This document shows positions 15,801 through 25,408 of a DNA stretch of 36,473 bases, piece after piece. The position numbers and the translations under genes are program-made. Source of the DNA: a virus; IMG/VR virus record IMGVR_UViG_3300034374_006160, positions 1 through 36,473 of that record. One strand, given 5' to 3'. Every line of letters starts with the position of its first letter. The first letter of the stretch is position 1. The notes under the pieces were generated by a model that was given only the letters and a program-made list of their open reading frames with translations, had not been told where the DNA came from and did no database searches.

Positions 15801-17832
15801 CGAGGCCGCCCAGTACAGGATCTACGCATCTAGCGTAAACAACGGCTCGATCATCGTCAGTACCAACGACGCATCGTTCATCATCGCCAAGAAGCCCTGG
15901 GATGACACCTCTCCGGGTACGGTGACGCAGTTGCTTGGCCCTGGTGGTGTGGACATCGACCCGAAGAACTTTAACTGGTTCACTACGACGGTCAACTTCA
16001 GCGCCGTCAGCGCCAGTGCCTTGCGACTGACCGTGAATAACCTGTATGTGAACGGCAACAAGTTCTTTGATACGCCACTTAACAGGTACGACACTGACAT
16101 CGTAATCAACACGCAGAACCTTGTCTGCTACCTTGGCGGCTTTAACTACAGCCCTGCGGCTGTCAACGACGGCGAAGTAAACATCGGTGAGTTCCGCGTC
16201 TGGAAAACCGACCGCTACGATGACACCCTGACTGAGGCGTTCGACTACCTGACAGGGCGTGTCGCGGAATCCGAAGTGAGCAATATGTACATCTATGCTC
16301 GCTTCCAGCCCTCGGATCTCGACAGCGGGAACAACTACAACTTGCACCCGCTCTGCTTCCTCAACAGCGAAGACTACATCAGCACTAACGCAGAGCTTAT
16401 CGACACCCGCGCAGGGGAAGGCGGTTCCGAAACCGACCCTGCTCCGGCCATCGGCATCCCCAAGCCGCCGTACCCTTGGATCACCGCAGTGCAAGTCTTC
16501 CGCACCGAGGGGTTCATCGTTCAGGATCAAGACAGCAAGCTGGAGATCGAGCAAGCGCTGGAGTTGGTGCAGGGCCAACCCGCGTATTTCCTCGCTCGCA
16601 TCCCTGCTGGGGACACCTCCTACATCGACATCGTTCCCGACGATACCCTTGGTTACGAAGCCCCCGAGGGCGGCGAAGGGTTTACGGTAGAGAAGCCCAA
16701 CGGCGTGTGCATCTGGCAGAACCAACTGGCTCTGTTCCGGGGCAACACCCTCTACTTCTCTGAGCGCGGTCCCTACGGTTGGGAGTCGTTCCCGTCGTGG
16801 GCATCCTACGCAGTGCCGACCTCCGGCAGCGGCTCCGACATCGTTGGCGCTGTTGAAATCGGGTCGAGCTTGTTGGTCTGCGGCAAGTCGTGGGCGACCA
16901 TGTTGAGCGGCGCACCGTCGCAGCCCCGCCCGTTCGACCTTGGCCCCGGCACTGGAGCGCAATCTGCCCGGTGCATTGCGGTTCACGGCGGCATCGCATA
17001 CGCCCTGGGGAACGGCAAACTGTGGCGCGTCGGCCAAGATGGTGGCTACGACGATCAGTTCAGCCAGCCCGTCCACGACATCCTGCCCACCCAGGGCCGT
17101 GTCGCGGTGGTCGGTGCGCTGTCGAGCCTGTTGGTCATTGACGAGCAGAGCGACCAAGTGCTGCGCTTCCACTTCCCGACCCAGGCGTGGTCAATCGAGG
17201 AGCGTGATGCCCTCGGTGTTGGCGACCAGGGTTCGGACTACTTAGTTGTCCACCAAGTCGGCTCGTACTCCAAGGGTAGCGCGGTTTACGGCGACGATGT
17301 TGCGGCCAACACGGTGGCGACTTCCACTGGTACGAAGGCCAGCAACAGCACAATCACCCTTATCCCGGACGACACCAACCCGAACGCGGTGGCCGGAACC
17401 CGAGTGCTTGTTGTGGATGACAGTGGCAACGAGGCCGTTGGCGACTTCACTTCATACTCTAGCCCGACCGTCACCGTGACCGCTGACCTTTCAGGGCTGT
17501 CCGGTAACTGCACCATCTACTACGGTGTTGGTCAAACGGGCATGATGGTGGACACCGGGTGGTTCGCGGTTGGCTCGCGCAACAGCGACCTGTCCCTGTT
17601 CACCGATGTAACTTCCGGCAGCTTCGACTACTCGTTGGCCGGAACCGACACCCCTGGCGACCGTTCAAACCGCACAGGGCTGTCATTCACGGATCTCGGC
17701 ACTGCCTACGAGTCTACGGGCACGGGCGGTCGGGGTCGATATGTTCGCGCTGTTGTGCGTAACCGTACTGCACAGAGCGCATCCCTTGGACACGCAGAGG
17801 TTGAGGTGAAAGTTGAGCAGCAAGCGTCATAG
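12817..17832 (+). CDS. Giant tail nozzle-like protein with lectin-like insertions
   Basis: The 1671-aa product is about twice the size of T7 gp12-type nozzle proteins. The C-terminal third resembles them: KPNGVCIWQNQLALFRGN and LYFSERGPYGWESFP (about residues 1294-1327), then repeated propeller-like strands (VEIGSSLLVCGKSWATMLSG, RVAVVGALSSLLVIDEQSD) to about 1480. An immunoglobulin-like module (GVYQYGYRYQSQDGTYGPMK, about 565) also fits. Between and before these lie up to four beta-sandwich segments resembling concanavalin A/LamG domains, at about 65-215, 255-425, 685-845 and 985-1145; each pairs a strand such as WSIAFSANVGD or FALQCSFKLDIS with terms like LYIGNDED or YLGGFNY. These could contact envelope glycans. 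The last 110 residues are another beta module. Placement after adaptor genes supports a tail role. The domain calls are by eye. Confidence 0.65.
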   Translation: MPNPRLRIDQLPMHRRASAHGAGEGVAYERREVDPDAEELSRRTGSTRQARFSTALGFVAEQEGARVVIDNEFDLTGNWSIAFSANVGDILDTTASEYWTLVFAGATSSADADNSIHIYLDRSGSDYQINLVVTDNSSGTYAATTPSQLTVTPGDDVDFLITRSGNTITLNVDTSSATVDVSAATLTGMDECQVELLGSHKATNKGKGTAPVLDNFHIFGSVVTTAVYGDRSPGSSFSILPSDIGGTAFSPASASYNVYLHPSPPQLLGSAVNFSGFGGAVRVPFRSIFERYFQTQTEEVGSKTFAFRVAGTVEFLGLTSTIIDFGSDTPLAYLRLDAGVAKFKYGDVEVNSAQTLTKGSSYEIFCGVDGTNVFISVDGEAVVTSAISEVPRLELERIPDLYIGNDEDPTADKHYHGSLTTFQFYDYAAKTSSTTAAAPVVDLDFSADTLRDKGPNRVALEQISHATTEGQPLYTDGPLDDQDFQAVQQEVVLGPSAVGYTGKYAAPITSDASSVRAGDRAYIHSGDYVHVLNSELSQIRPLGIPEPGSEVSCRNVGAGALDGVYQYGYRYQSQDGTYGPMKRLKPLTAFSNTGVLVGSGDAADENRELGESYGKTDESSGSQEYFSITDTADAIHGDIVSGSNEDLSVESFLAFPDFEDLEETVFDRGVTGDFTDVNSFGIQSDTEIDIDPNSDFALQCSFKLDISNLNENTLGENNQGIFSLGTQSGGGKTRSFMLFLSIDSAYATSAPRMVAARAVGDKDSRYKYLIFNNSGTEGDDSSLWVDGTEYTVTAVRDGDDLIVNVWNGSTWTEFSGGELVGFFEGYNAPTRVYAFNAFGVKTDFEQIAALPATGWSNGTYGTKTYGTGASGREARRIHNMDRDATFFHARAWSRAWPTATLQAEANKRFAAVDGALTDRVKSDVGVFDQDPSANPKQFFDKAATVYWKTFKQDEDDGSGTASGDKNPPSAATTQVKGSPTEYDGVVMTDSGIQDVEAAQYRIYASSVNNGSIIVSTNDASFIIAKKPWDDTSPGTVTQLLGPGGVDIDPKNFNWFTTTVNFSAVSASALRLTVNNLYVNGNKFFDTPLNRYDTDIVINTQNLVCYLGGFNYSPAAVNDGEVNIGEFRVWKTDRYDDTLTEAFDYLTGRVAESEVSNMYIYARFQPSDLDSGNNYNLHPLCFLNSEDYISTNAELIDTRAGEGGSETDPAPAIGIPKPPYPWITAVQVFRTEGFIVQDQDSKLEIEQALELVQGQPAYFLARIPAGDTSYIDIVPDDTLGYEAPEGGEGFTVEKPNGVCIWQNQLALFRGNTLYFSERGPYGWESFPSWASYAVPTSGSGSDIVGAVEIGSSLLVCGKSWATMLSGAPSQPRPFDLGPGTGAQSARCIAVHGGIAYALGNGKLWRVGQDGGYDDQFSQPVHDILPTQGRVAVVGALSSLLVIDEQSDQVLRFHFPTQAWSIEERDALGVGDQGSDYLVVHQVGSYSKGSAVYGDDVAANTVATSTGTKASNSTITLIPDDTNPNAVAGTRVLVVDDSGNEAVGDFTSYSSPTVTVTADLSGLSGNCTIYYGVGQTGMMVDTGWFAVGSRNSDLSLFTDVTSGSFDYSLAGTDTPGDRSNRTGLSFTDLGTAYESTGTGGRGRYVRAVVRNRTAQSASLGHAEVEVKVEQQAS

Positions 17833-18073
17833 TCCGCCCGACAAGCTCCGCGACGGTCTGCCCTACCACGGGTCGAGCGTCGATGAGGGCGTTGTCCTTC
17901 GTGCCCGCTCCAAGGGCGCAGGGGTTCCCGTCGAGGTTGCCCCACCGTTTGGCGGGCCGCCCCGCCGCGTTGTCTCGGGTTCCGGCGATGCTCGCTGGGC
18001 CGGGGGCAAGTTGTCCGTTACTCCCACCAGTGCTGCCAAGGGTGAGGAGTTCACTGTTGTTGTTGAGCCGTAA
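17813..18073 (+). CDS. Small unrecognised structural-block protein
   Basis: The 86-aa product begins at a TTG (17813) inside the end of the nozzle-like gene, with AGGTGA upstream at good distance. It is basic at the start (SSKRHSPPDKLRD), Gly/Pro-rich in the middle (AGVPVEVAPPFGGPPRR) and ends with a short beta-like stretch (GKLSVTPTSAAKGEEFTV). No family is recognised. It lies 2 bases before the first ejection-protein gene, so a minor virion part is the likeliest role. Confidence 0.55.
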   Translation: MSSKRHSPPDKLRDGLPYHGSSVDEGVVLRARSKGAGVPVEVAPPFGGPPRRVVSGSGDARWAGGKLSVTPTSAAKGEEFTVVVEP

Positions 18074-18075
18074 AG

Positions 18076-18831
18076 ATGGTTAGAAAGATTCCTACGATGG
18101 CTACTAGCGCTGGGGCGATGCAACTCCAAGCGATGGCAGAGCGCCTAGAAACTCAGGGCGAACTGCGTAACCCGATCATCGAGCAAGCCTTGATGAAGGC
18201 TGCCCGCGAGCAGAGCCAAGCTGCCGTCGAAACCACAGAGCAAGCAGCCGGGATGACTGGCGCGGCTCAGGTTGGTATGACGGCGTTGGCCCAGCTTCAG
18301 GCGCTAGGGCAAGCCTCGATGCAAGCCCAGGCCCAACGAGTTGAGCGGATGCGGGCGACTATGGAGCTTCAAGCAAGTCTCCGAGGGCAAGTAGCCCAAC
18401 TTGAAGAGCAGCGTTACCAGACCAACCTCCAACACCAGCAGTTCATGGAGCAACTTCGGATGCAAGAAGAGCAGCAGAAGGGCAATATGTTGGCGAGTGT
18501 TGCTGGCGGTGCGTTGGCAGCGTTTGCGGGTGGTCCTGGGTTGGCCGGGTTGCTTGGTGGTGCAGAAGCCGCAGCCACCGAGGGCGGGGAAGCAGCACTT
18601 ACCGCAGGACAAATGGCCGCTGGATCTGAGGTGCTGGGAGGCTTGAAGACGGCTGTTACAGGAGGCTTCATGGGCACTGAAGGGGTTAGCTCGTTCGCTC
18701 CGATGGGCGCGATGCAGTCCCTCTTCATGGGCTTGCAGGGCCAAACTCCCGGCCCGCAAACGACAGACCCTCAACTTTTACGCCAGATGATGGGTAGTCT
18801 CCCATTTATGAATCGCGGGGAGGTGTTCTAA
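18076..18831 (+). CDS. Internal virion (ejection) protein, small, gp14-like
   Basis: The 251-aa product is Met/Gln/Ala-rich. Residues 10-140 are almost entirely helical with heptad character (QAAVETTEQAAG, LEEQRYQTNLQHQQFMEQLR). A Gly/Ala-rich hydrophobic segment follows (ASVAGGALAAFAGGPGLAGL, about 142-161), then a flexible tail with Met and Pro. This composition and position, first of three coiled-coil genes after the nozzle-like gene, match T7 gp14, which inserts in the outer membrane as part of the DNA-ejection conduit. Similarity is structural, not by recognisable sequence motif. Confidence 0.68.
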   Translation: MVRKIPTMATSAGAMQLQAMAERLETQGELRNPIIEQALMKAAREQSQAAVETTEQAAGMTGAAQVGMTALAQLQALGQASMQAQAQRVERMRATMELQASLRGQVAQLEEQRYQTNLQHQQFMEQLRMQEEQQKGNMLASVAGGALAAFAGGPGLAGLLGGAEAAATEGGEAALTAGQMAAGSEVLGGLKTAVTGGFMGTEGVSSFAPMGAMQSLFMGLQGQTPGPQTTDPQLLRQMMGSLPFMNRGEVF

Positions 18832-18834
18832 GTC

Positions 18835-20949
18835 ATGGCAAATAAAGACAACCTAATCCAGGGCATTGTTGACGCAATCGCTGGTGGCGCACTCGCAGGG
18901 CTTTCACTGGAAGCGCAGCAGGATTTCTTGTCGCCGTTCCTCAAGGCTCAACAGACTCGGGAGGCGCAGAAACTTGAAACCCAGCGCCGTGCCGAGGATC
19001 TTGCGATTCGGAAAGAGGAACGAGCAGAAGACAAGGCGTTCCAACTTGGGCGGGACGAAGCAACGCGAGAACACCAGCTTGAACTTGAGGGCATTCGTAA
19101 AAAGGAATCTAACAGTACAAAGTCTCTAGATACCTTTATGAAGTCTGTGACTAGCCGAGCGCAGTTCGGAAGTGTAGCTGAATACGATGCGTTTGTTAAA
19201 TCACTTCTTACACAAGCTCAAGACGATCCTGACCTAACCTCAAAGGACTTTACCTTACTTAACAACCATATCGGCTCCAATCGAGAAGTTGCTTCCGCTC
19301 GCAACAAAGAGCAATCGATGACCCGATACAACGAGCGCCGTGCTGCTGGGGATTACGGTGATGCGTTTGTCGCAGACTTTAATGCTCAAGAAAACACCAA
19401 TGTTCGTGGCGCAGTAAGTTACGAAATCCGAGAAGGTAAGGTTGGTAAGGCAGTAAGCGGGCTTTTGGAATCCACTAGAGCCGCGCAGAAGTTTGACGCT
19501 GAAAATGGTATTAACTACTCGATTAGTGATGCCGACTTTAACGCTTTGGAAAAAGCCTACGCAGCTTTTGAGGCAAACCCTACAGGAGAAACTGCTGCGG
19601 CTGCTATGACGCTGCTGAGGGATGTAGATATGCCCTCTATGCAAGCCAACATTGCCTCCGCTCGGCAAAAGGCTATGGCTGCTAAAACTGCGGCAGATGT
19701 CGCTGCCACGATGCCAGCGGATTTTCAGGTTCCAGTTCCTACTAGGGGACTGTTGATGCCTGAACCTGAAGGGCTTGAGGCTATGTTTGTCCCTGAAGAA
19801 GGTCCGAGGGCAGATTTCGCTAGGCAGGAGTTGTTTGTCCCTAACGCGAACCCTAACGAGGTCAACCTGGGCATGACTATGATGATCGCTCCAGATCAAC
19901 GAGCAATCCTAGCATCTCAACTTTACCAAGAGTTTGGATACGAGGGCGCAAAAGCTCAAGTACAGCGTTACCAAGAAGCTGGAGTAAAAGTTCCTGACAG
20001 TGTTCTTGATGAGGTTGCAGAGCAAGCTGTACGAGCTTTTGAAGTTACTTCGGAAGTCGAGCCTGTGGATGCCGCAGTAAAGTTTGAAGCGGCTAAATCG
20101 TCGGCCAATATCGCTCCGCTCCTTGCGAATAGAGCCACAGCGCGAACCGGCCTCATGGAACTTGTTAAGGCGGGCGCACAGCGTGACCCAGCAACCCTTA
20201 GAGCTGAGTTGAAAGAGGCTAGGAGAATCCTTGACATTGTTAATGAGCGGCCTGAGTCTGCTGATGACCTAGGTATAGATGTCGAAGACCTAGAACTAAG
20301 CATCAGTACTATGGAGCTTATGCTCTCTGGGGAGGGTGAAGACTCTGCCACTAAAGATGCTGTCTACGGCTACGGAACTGATGTCCTTCAACTGTTGTTA
20401 GGTAGGGAAGGTATGGGCGATCCTAGACTGCGTCTTGCGGATGATCTAGCTGCCCAATGGTTTGACGCGGATCAACTGATGGCTGATAAGATCCAAGGTA
20501 TCCTAGATCGCAAAGGTACGGTAGAGAGTCAGTTTGCGGCTTTGATGCGACTAGGTAATGAAAGTTCTCTGATTGTGCAGCCAAATGCCTTGGCGCAGGA
20601 GAAGCAACTTGTGGGGTCGTTTGTTAGCTCGGTGACAAAGGACTTCGGTTTGCAGATTGATGACACCCAAGATCTGCCTACTTTCAGAAAGACTAGCTCG
20701 CTTAGAGGTATTGCTATGGCTGCTAAAGACTTTGAGCAGGATATAGCGCAGATGCCTTTGTCTGAGTCTGCGGATCTCGTTGAGGATCTTAGGCAGAAAC
20801 TGATTGAGAATAGTCGTGTAAAAACTTTCGGGATGTCTCCCGAGGAGAAAGCCGCGTTGAAGGCAGAAAGAGTGCAGTTGCTGAAGGAGTTTAATGCTGC
20901 CGAAAAACGGCGTACCGAACTAAAACGAGAGGCAGAAAGAGGACGCTAG
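18835..20949 (+). CDS. Internal virion (ejection) protein, middle, gp15-like
   Basis: The 704-aa product is almost wholly helical and highly charged, with long coiled-coil candidates at about residues 40-95 (RRAEDLAIRKEERAEDKAF) and 655-704 (PEEKAALKAERVQLLKEF). A less charged middle contains PVPTRGLLMPEPEG. A short hydrophobic start (IVDAIAGGALAGLSLEAQQD) may touch membrane. No enzymatic motif is seen. It lies between the small and giant ejection genes, as gp15 does in T7. GGGGAGG precedes the ATG, though 11 bases away. Codons and base content look somewhat more AT-rich than in the capsid genes. Confidence 0.7.
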   Translation: MANKDNLIQGIVDAIAGGALAGLSLEAQQDFLSPFLKAQQTREAQKLETQRRAEDLAIRKEERAEDKAFQLGRDEATREHQLELEGIRKKESNSTKSLDTFMKSVTSRAQFGSVAEYDAFVKSLLTQAQDDPDLTSKDFTLLNNHIGSNREVASARNKEQSMTRYNERRAAGDYGDAFVADFNAQENTNVRGAVSYEIREGKVGKAVSGLLESTRAAQKFDAENGINYSISDADFNALEKAYAAFEANPTGETAAAAMTLLRDVDMPSMQANIASARQKAMAAKTAADVAATMPADFQVPVPTRGLLMPEPEGLEAMFVPEEGPRADFARQELFVPNANPNEVNLGMTMMIAPDQRAILASQLYQEFGYEGAKAQVQRYQEAGVKVPDSVLDEVAEQAVRAFEVTSEVEPVDAAVKFEAAKSSANIAPLLANRATARTGLMELVKAGAQRDPATLRAELKEARRILDIVNERPESADDLGIDVEDLELSISTMELMLSGEGEDSATKDAVYGYGTDVLQLLLGREGMGDPRLRLADDLAAQWFDADQLMADKIQGILDRKGTVESQFAALMRLGNESSLIVQPNALAQEKQLVGSFVSSVTKDFGLQIDDTQDLPTFRKTSSLRGIAMAAKDFEQDIAQMPLSESADLVEDLRQKLIENSRVKTFGMSPEEKAALKAERVQLLKEFNAAEKRRTELKREAERGR

Positions 20950-20953
20950 TAAA

Positions 20954-23900
20954 ATGTCAAACTGGCTAGAACGAGGAATCAACGCCACCATCGGCCTTCC
21001 GTACCAGCTAATCACCAGGGCTTGGTACGCGATGGAAGATGAGGACACGGAGCTATTTAGTGCCCAAGGCATCCTGGCCCCGGAGCTTATCCCTGTGCTT
21101 GGCGCGTTCATGGGCGACCACTCCAGGGCTAAGTACGCCTCCGACATCGCTCTAGACATCTACGACAAGCGGCTTTCAGGAACTCAGGGATTTCTCCTTG
21201 ATACCTTGCTAGACCCAAGTACCTACCTGACCTTTGGTACGAGTGGTGCTTTCAAAGGGCTAGGTTCAGCGGCAAGAAACCTGAACCGCGCTGGTGGTAA
21301 AAGTGCGCGTGTGCGAAACCTTATGGTCAAGCACAAGGCCGCAGGGAGTACCTATGACGAGTTCGTTGAAGAACTGAAGACCTTGCCAGAGGCCAAGACC
21401 GACCGCAGGATCAAGAAGGTCATCAACATGAACCGTGGCGGTTTTGGTACTACGAAGCAAGCCGAGAAGATCCGCGCTAGGCGGTTGAAGGATGCTGGTA
21501 AAGAAGTTCCCACGGATAAGAAGGTAACCCTGAAAGATGTTATCGAGCAGGGCGAAGTCGAAGAGCTTGCTCTCCAGTTCCCTTTCCTAGCATCCAGCCG
21601 AGTTGTTATTGGCGCTGGTAAGGTCGGTAAGTTTCTTGATGCCGCAACCCTGGGTCGGCTGAACAAGCAGCGCGGGTGGTTCTCAAACTTTGGCAGGGCT
21701 TCTTTGGCCCCTGCTAAGTTTGTGAACGACTACTTTGCCTCACCTATCTTGAAGTCCACAGTCATCCCGGCGATGGATGCCCTGTCGGGTAATCGGGCTT
21801 CGTGGATGGGTGCGTTTCTTTCAGGGCTTACCAAGAAGGTAGACCCTGCGGTCAAAACGACTCTACAAGGGGCATCCAAAGCCTACGAAAACTTTGTTTC
21901 CGAAAGTTCAAAGTTCTTCCAAGGCGATTTCACCTTCCAGCGGGCGGCAAAGGCGGCAAACGCTCTGCACCCCGAATCTCTAGTTCCTACTACAGTTCTA
22001 TTTAGCCCTGGGAAAAAGAAGTACCAATCGAAGAAGTTAGCGGATCTCTTGCTTGTTGAAGAGTCCTTTATTCTTGAGGAACTAGCTAGCGGCAAAACTG
22101 TTGATGACATTCTAGAAGAGCAGTTTAGCTTTCGGTATGTTGACGAGACCGCGAAGTTCAGAATGCAAGCTAAGGCAGAAGGTGTTGATCTTACAGATCC
22201 AGATGCCGTAGCTAAGTTTGACCAAAAACTCCGTAAGATCTTCATTAACGACAGGGATCTAGGCAGTATTCCCGCTCTAGATTACGGAAATATGTCCCGA
22301 GTAGATGCCTACATTGCGGCTAGAAAGTCGGGAGTTAAGCCATCAGAGCTTCGCAAACTTGTCAAGAAGCACAACGGCAATATCCAAAGGGCGTTTGAAG
22401 ATATCTATGGTGCGTTGAACCCGGCTATTGATGCCAACTCTGATATCTACAAGGCTTTTGAAAAAGGTCAGTTGGATATCGGTATTGCCGCACAACTTCC
22501 CAAATCTTACGAGAATGCCCCTGGCTCTGTGAGGTTGGGCTGGCTGAAAGGTAAGGAGATCCGAGATTACCTTACTAGGAAGTTTGATCCACTAGGCGGC
22601 AAGAGCGTCAACAAGGCCATCAATGAGATGGAGTTTGAAGGTCAACGCCGGTTGGATTCTGCCTCCAGAGCCGTGTTCCAAGATACGCGAGAGATCCACC
22701 GGGACATGGAATCTTTGGTGGCTGAGTTGGCTCGCATCGGTAACACTTCCGAAATCCGCACATTTGACGATCTCGACAAAGTGCTTGGTATGCACCAACA
22801 GGCTACTCCCCAGGTTGAGGAGGTGTTGGCCGTACTTCGTAGACTTGAAACTTCTGGAACGAAAGCCGCTAAAACTGAGCTAGCGAACCTTGAAGAGCTA
22901 GCCCAGCGCATGACCGGCGCGGCGGAGTTGGCAAAGATCGCAAGCCCTAAGATGGAGGATGCTGCCAGAGAGCTTGCTGAACTAGCACAAGAACTTCGGA
23001 CTGCAATCTACGACAAGGATCTGGTTGCAGGAAAGATTAGACTTACAGACACTTTTGGTAGTCGCCTAGAGTCTGTTGGCGAGTTTATCCGTACTAGCAA
23101 CCACGAAGCTCTGGAGAAGATGTTTGGTATTAGCGACCAGACACCGAAAGCCAAGCAGCTTCTAGATAAACTTCTGTCCCAGAACGCTAAGTTGGCTCGT
23201 TACGCCAGCGGGTTGGGCGCAGACGATCAACTTGCCTACTTCCCTCGACTGTTCGACAAGGATCTGCGAAAGTCCTTGAACCGACTCTTCGACAGGGCAG
23301 AGGCTGCGGGAATGGACAACCAGCTAGTCAAAAGCCTGAAGCGTCGTGTTGAAGCTCGCAACCTCACAGTGCAAGAGTACAACGAACTTCTTATTGAGGC
23401 TCGTAAAGTAGGTGTTGGCGACGAGGCGTTTGAAGAGACTTCCAAGTTTCTCCGCATTCAGCGCCCTGTGGCTCCTGAAGCACTCAAGGCTGCAAAGTCC
23501 ATCCTGGGTAGGAAGATCATGAACGATCAACCTTACCTGTCGGATCTTATGGAGGCAGCCAACAAAGCCCAAGATCCTAAGACTAAGAAGTTGTTGGAGA
23601 AAGCTGTGCGAGATGCCGCAGCGCCAATGAATGAGTCTTGGCTCTCTGCCTTCGCACACCGATCCAACCTAGCGAAGCGACAGTTGGTAGCGGAAGACTA
23701 CATCGACGGCATTCTCCGTGAGGGCAACAAACACGCGGATTCCAGACTAACCCTAATGTCTGGCACGGTCAACAAGGTACACCGAGTTGGTGACGATACG
23801 GTCATCGAGCTTCAAGTTGCCGATGGGGATATGCGTCTGTTGAATGTCTCCGAGATGGGCCGCTCTGGGATGGGTGTCCGCAATATGGGTAAAGTCAGCA

Positions 23901-25408
23901 AGGGTAAAACCATAGGCCAACAGGCTGTGCGACACCAAGTGCGCGGAACTTTCCCCAAGGGCAGCCAGAGCCTGGAGAACATCCGTAAGGGTGAGAGCAT
24001 CATCCTGGGTGACGCGGGTCTGACCAGCCGCCTGTTGGACAACACGATTCCAGCATCTCAGGAGATGTCGGAGTTCTGGAAGTTCTACGACCGAACGAAC
24101 GCCCTCTACAAGTCTACGCAGACGGTGTTTAACCCTGCGTTCTTCATTCGTAACACCCTTACCAACTTCTTCCAAACCAGGGCAGCCGGGGGCAGTATTC
24201 GTAACTTCGGTGCAGCACAACTTGTCGCTGCTCGGATGCTTGGAAACCTCCCTGACAACACTGCAATCGACGGCTCTGGGGTTGTTGGATTCAAAGGTCG
24301 CACCAGGGCGTTGGAGAAGTTGAAGGCCGACGCTACTAACGAAGCCGTCGAAGCTCGCCTTGCCGCCCGTTTCGATGACGCAGATGACCTTGTCCCTATC
24401 TACCAAGTTGGGGACACCCCAATGGGGGAAGATGAACTCCTCAAGTTTTTCGCAGAGCGCGGTCTGTTCAACGACCTGAAGGTTACTGAAGAACTTCGCG
24501 TCGGAGCTATGACTCCTGAAGAGTTTGTAGCTGGTTTGAAGCGAGGCGAGAAGTCGCGCATGGAGGATTTCCGCGACAGTGCATCTGCCGTCGAAATCCA
24601 CAACCGTCTCTCGGCGGCGATGACCCTCATTCTGGATGGTAAGTCCCCAGAGCTTGCTTTGCAGAAAGCCCTGGATGTCCACGGCGATTACTCCAAGCTG
24701 TCGAAGTTTGAGCGTGATGTTGGCCGTCGAGTTGCGGCCTTCTATACCTTCTCCCGTCGAGTGCTTCCACAGATGGCAAAGTCCATCGATAAGGATCCAA
24801 GGATGTTGACGGCCATCAACCGCCTGTCCAACAACTCGGACTGGATTGGTGTTGACCAGTATGGCAACCTCAAGATCGAGCATGATGGTCTGGAGGCTAA
24901 CCTTAGCTCGATTGCACTGCCGGTCGAAGCTGCCGCACTGATCGTCGGAACTATTGACTCGGTTAATAGTTTTGCGGGCCTTGACGAGCAAGCGCCTAGA
25001 GGTTTAGGTCAACCCAGAGGTGTCACCAAGTTGGCTGGCGGTGGTACTGCGGGCCTGTTGATGTCTCTCTTCGGTATGGACCCGAACCGAGAGCCTGGAC
25101 TTGGCTCTGCGGCGGAGTACACAGTGCAAGCTAACACCTTTACTCGGATGGCGATGAAGTACGCCGATGCCGTCTACAACGACAAACCACTGGACGAGAA
25201 CCTTTGGGCAGCCACTTTCCTCCCGGTCAAGATCCGTAAAGACCCAGCCTACCGCCGCAAACAGCGCGTAAAGATTGGCGATGCGCTGCTCCGAGAAATC
25301 AACTTTGAGATCGGTCAAACCAATAACCCCAACAAAATCCGCAAGCTCAAAGAAGAGCAAGCCCGAGTCCTAGAAGCCCGCAACTCGCTGTTGCAGGAAC
25401 TCCGATGA
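20954..25408 (+). CDS. Giant internal virion (ejection) protein, gp16-like
   Basis: The 1484-aa product is the largest helical protein of the window and last of the ejection trio, matching T7 gp16 in place and size (about 1300 aa). Near the start are hydrophobic stretches (IGLPYQLITRAWYAM; FLLDTLLDPSTYLTFGTSG about 75-95) followed by basic helices. The centre is charged and coiled-coil-rich. Around residue 1055 the sequence FNPAFFIRNTLTNFF recalls a motif shared by large phage ejection or polyvalent proteins. Hydrophobic VEAAALIVGTIDSV lies near 1330. No clear lytic transglycosylase glutamate motif was identified, unlike T7 gp16. The ATG follows AGAGG closely. Its TGA overlaps the next ATG (ATGA). 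Confidence 0.7.
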   Translation: MSNWLERGINATIGLPYQLITRAWYAMEDEDTELFSAQGILAPELIPVLGAFMGDHSRAKYASDIALDIYDKRLSGTQGFLLDTLLDPSTYLTFGTSGAFKGLGSAARNLNRAGGKSARVRNLMVKHKAAGSTYDEFVEELKTLPEAKTDRRIKKVINMNRGGFGTTKQAEKIRARRLKDAGKEVPTDKKVTLKDVIEQGEVEELALQFPFLASSRVVIGAGKVGKFLDAATLGRLNKQRGWFSNFGRASLAPAKFVNDYFASPILKSTVIPAMDALSGNRASWMGAFLSGLTKKVDPAVKTTLQGASKAYENFVSESSKFFQGDFTFQRAAKAANALHPESLVPTTVLFSPGKKKYQSKKLADLLLVEESFILEELASGKTVDDILEEQFSFRYVDETAKFRMQAKAEGVDLTDPDAVAKFDQKLRKIFINDRDLGSIPALDYGNMSRVDAYIAARKSGVKPSELRKLVKKHNGNIQRAFEDIYGALNPAIDANSDIYKAFEKGQLDIGIAAQLPKSYENAPGSVRLGWLKGKEIRDYLTRKFDPLGGKSVNKAINEMEFEGQRRLDSASRAVFQDTREIHRDMESLVAELARIGNTSEIRTFDDLDKVLGMHQQATPQVEEVLAVLRRLETSGTKAAKTELANLEELAQRMTGAAELAKIASPKMEDAARELAELAQELRTAIYDKDLVAGKIRLTDTFGSRLESVGEFIRTSNHEALEKMFGISDQTPKAKQLLDKLLSQNAKLARYASGLGADDQLAYFPRLFDKDLRKSLNRLFDRAEAAGMDNQLVKSLKRRVEARNLTVQEYNELLIEARKVGVGDEAFEETSKFLRIQRPVAPEALKAAKSILGRKIMNDQPYLSDLMEAANKAQDPKTKKLLEKAVRDAAAPMNESWLSAFAHRSNLAKRQLVAEDYIDGILREGNKHADSRLTLMSGTVNKVHRVGDDTVIELQVADGDMRLLNVSEMGRSGMGVRNMGKVSKGKTIGQQAVRHQVRGTFPKGSQSLENIRKGESIILGDAGLTSRLLDNTIPASQEMSEFWKFYDRTNALYKSTQTVFNPAFFIRNTLTNFFQTRAAGGSIRNFGAAQLVAARMLGNLPDNTAIDGSGVVGFKGRTRALEKLKADATNEAVEARLAARFDDADDLVPIYQVGDTPMGEDELLKFFAERGLFNDLKVTEELRVGAMTPEEFVAGLKRGEKSRMEDFRDSASAVEIHNRLSAAMTLILDGKSPELALQKALDVHGDYSKLSKFERDVGRRVAAFYTFSRRVLPQMAKSIDKDPRMLTAINRLSNNSDWIGVDQYGNLKIEHDGLEANLSSIALPVEAAALIVGTIDSVNSFAGLDEQAPRGLGQPRGVTKLAGGGTAGLLMSLFGMDPNREPGLGSAAEYTVQANTFTRMAMKYADAVYNDKPLDENLWAATFLPVKIRKDPAYRRKQRVKIGDALLREINFEIGQTNNPNKIRKLKEEQARVLEARNSLLQELR

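Noticed and set aside
14998-17172. Minus-strand frame of 724 codons inside the nozzle-like gene
   Set aside because: It is the mirror of codon bias in the sense gene (G/C third positions). The Val/Asp/Arg-rich product shows no domains, and the sense frame has clear virion features.
23753-24991. Minus-strand frame of 412 codons inside the giant ejection gene
   Set aside because: Antisense shadow of a well-supported gene, with no ribosome site and no recognisable motif.
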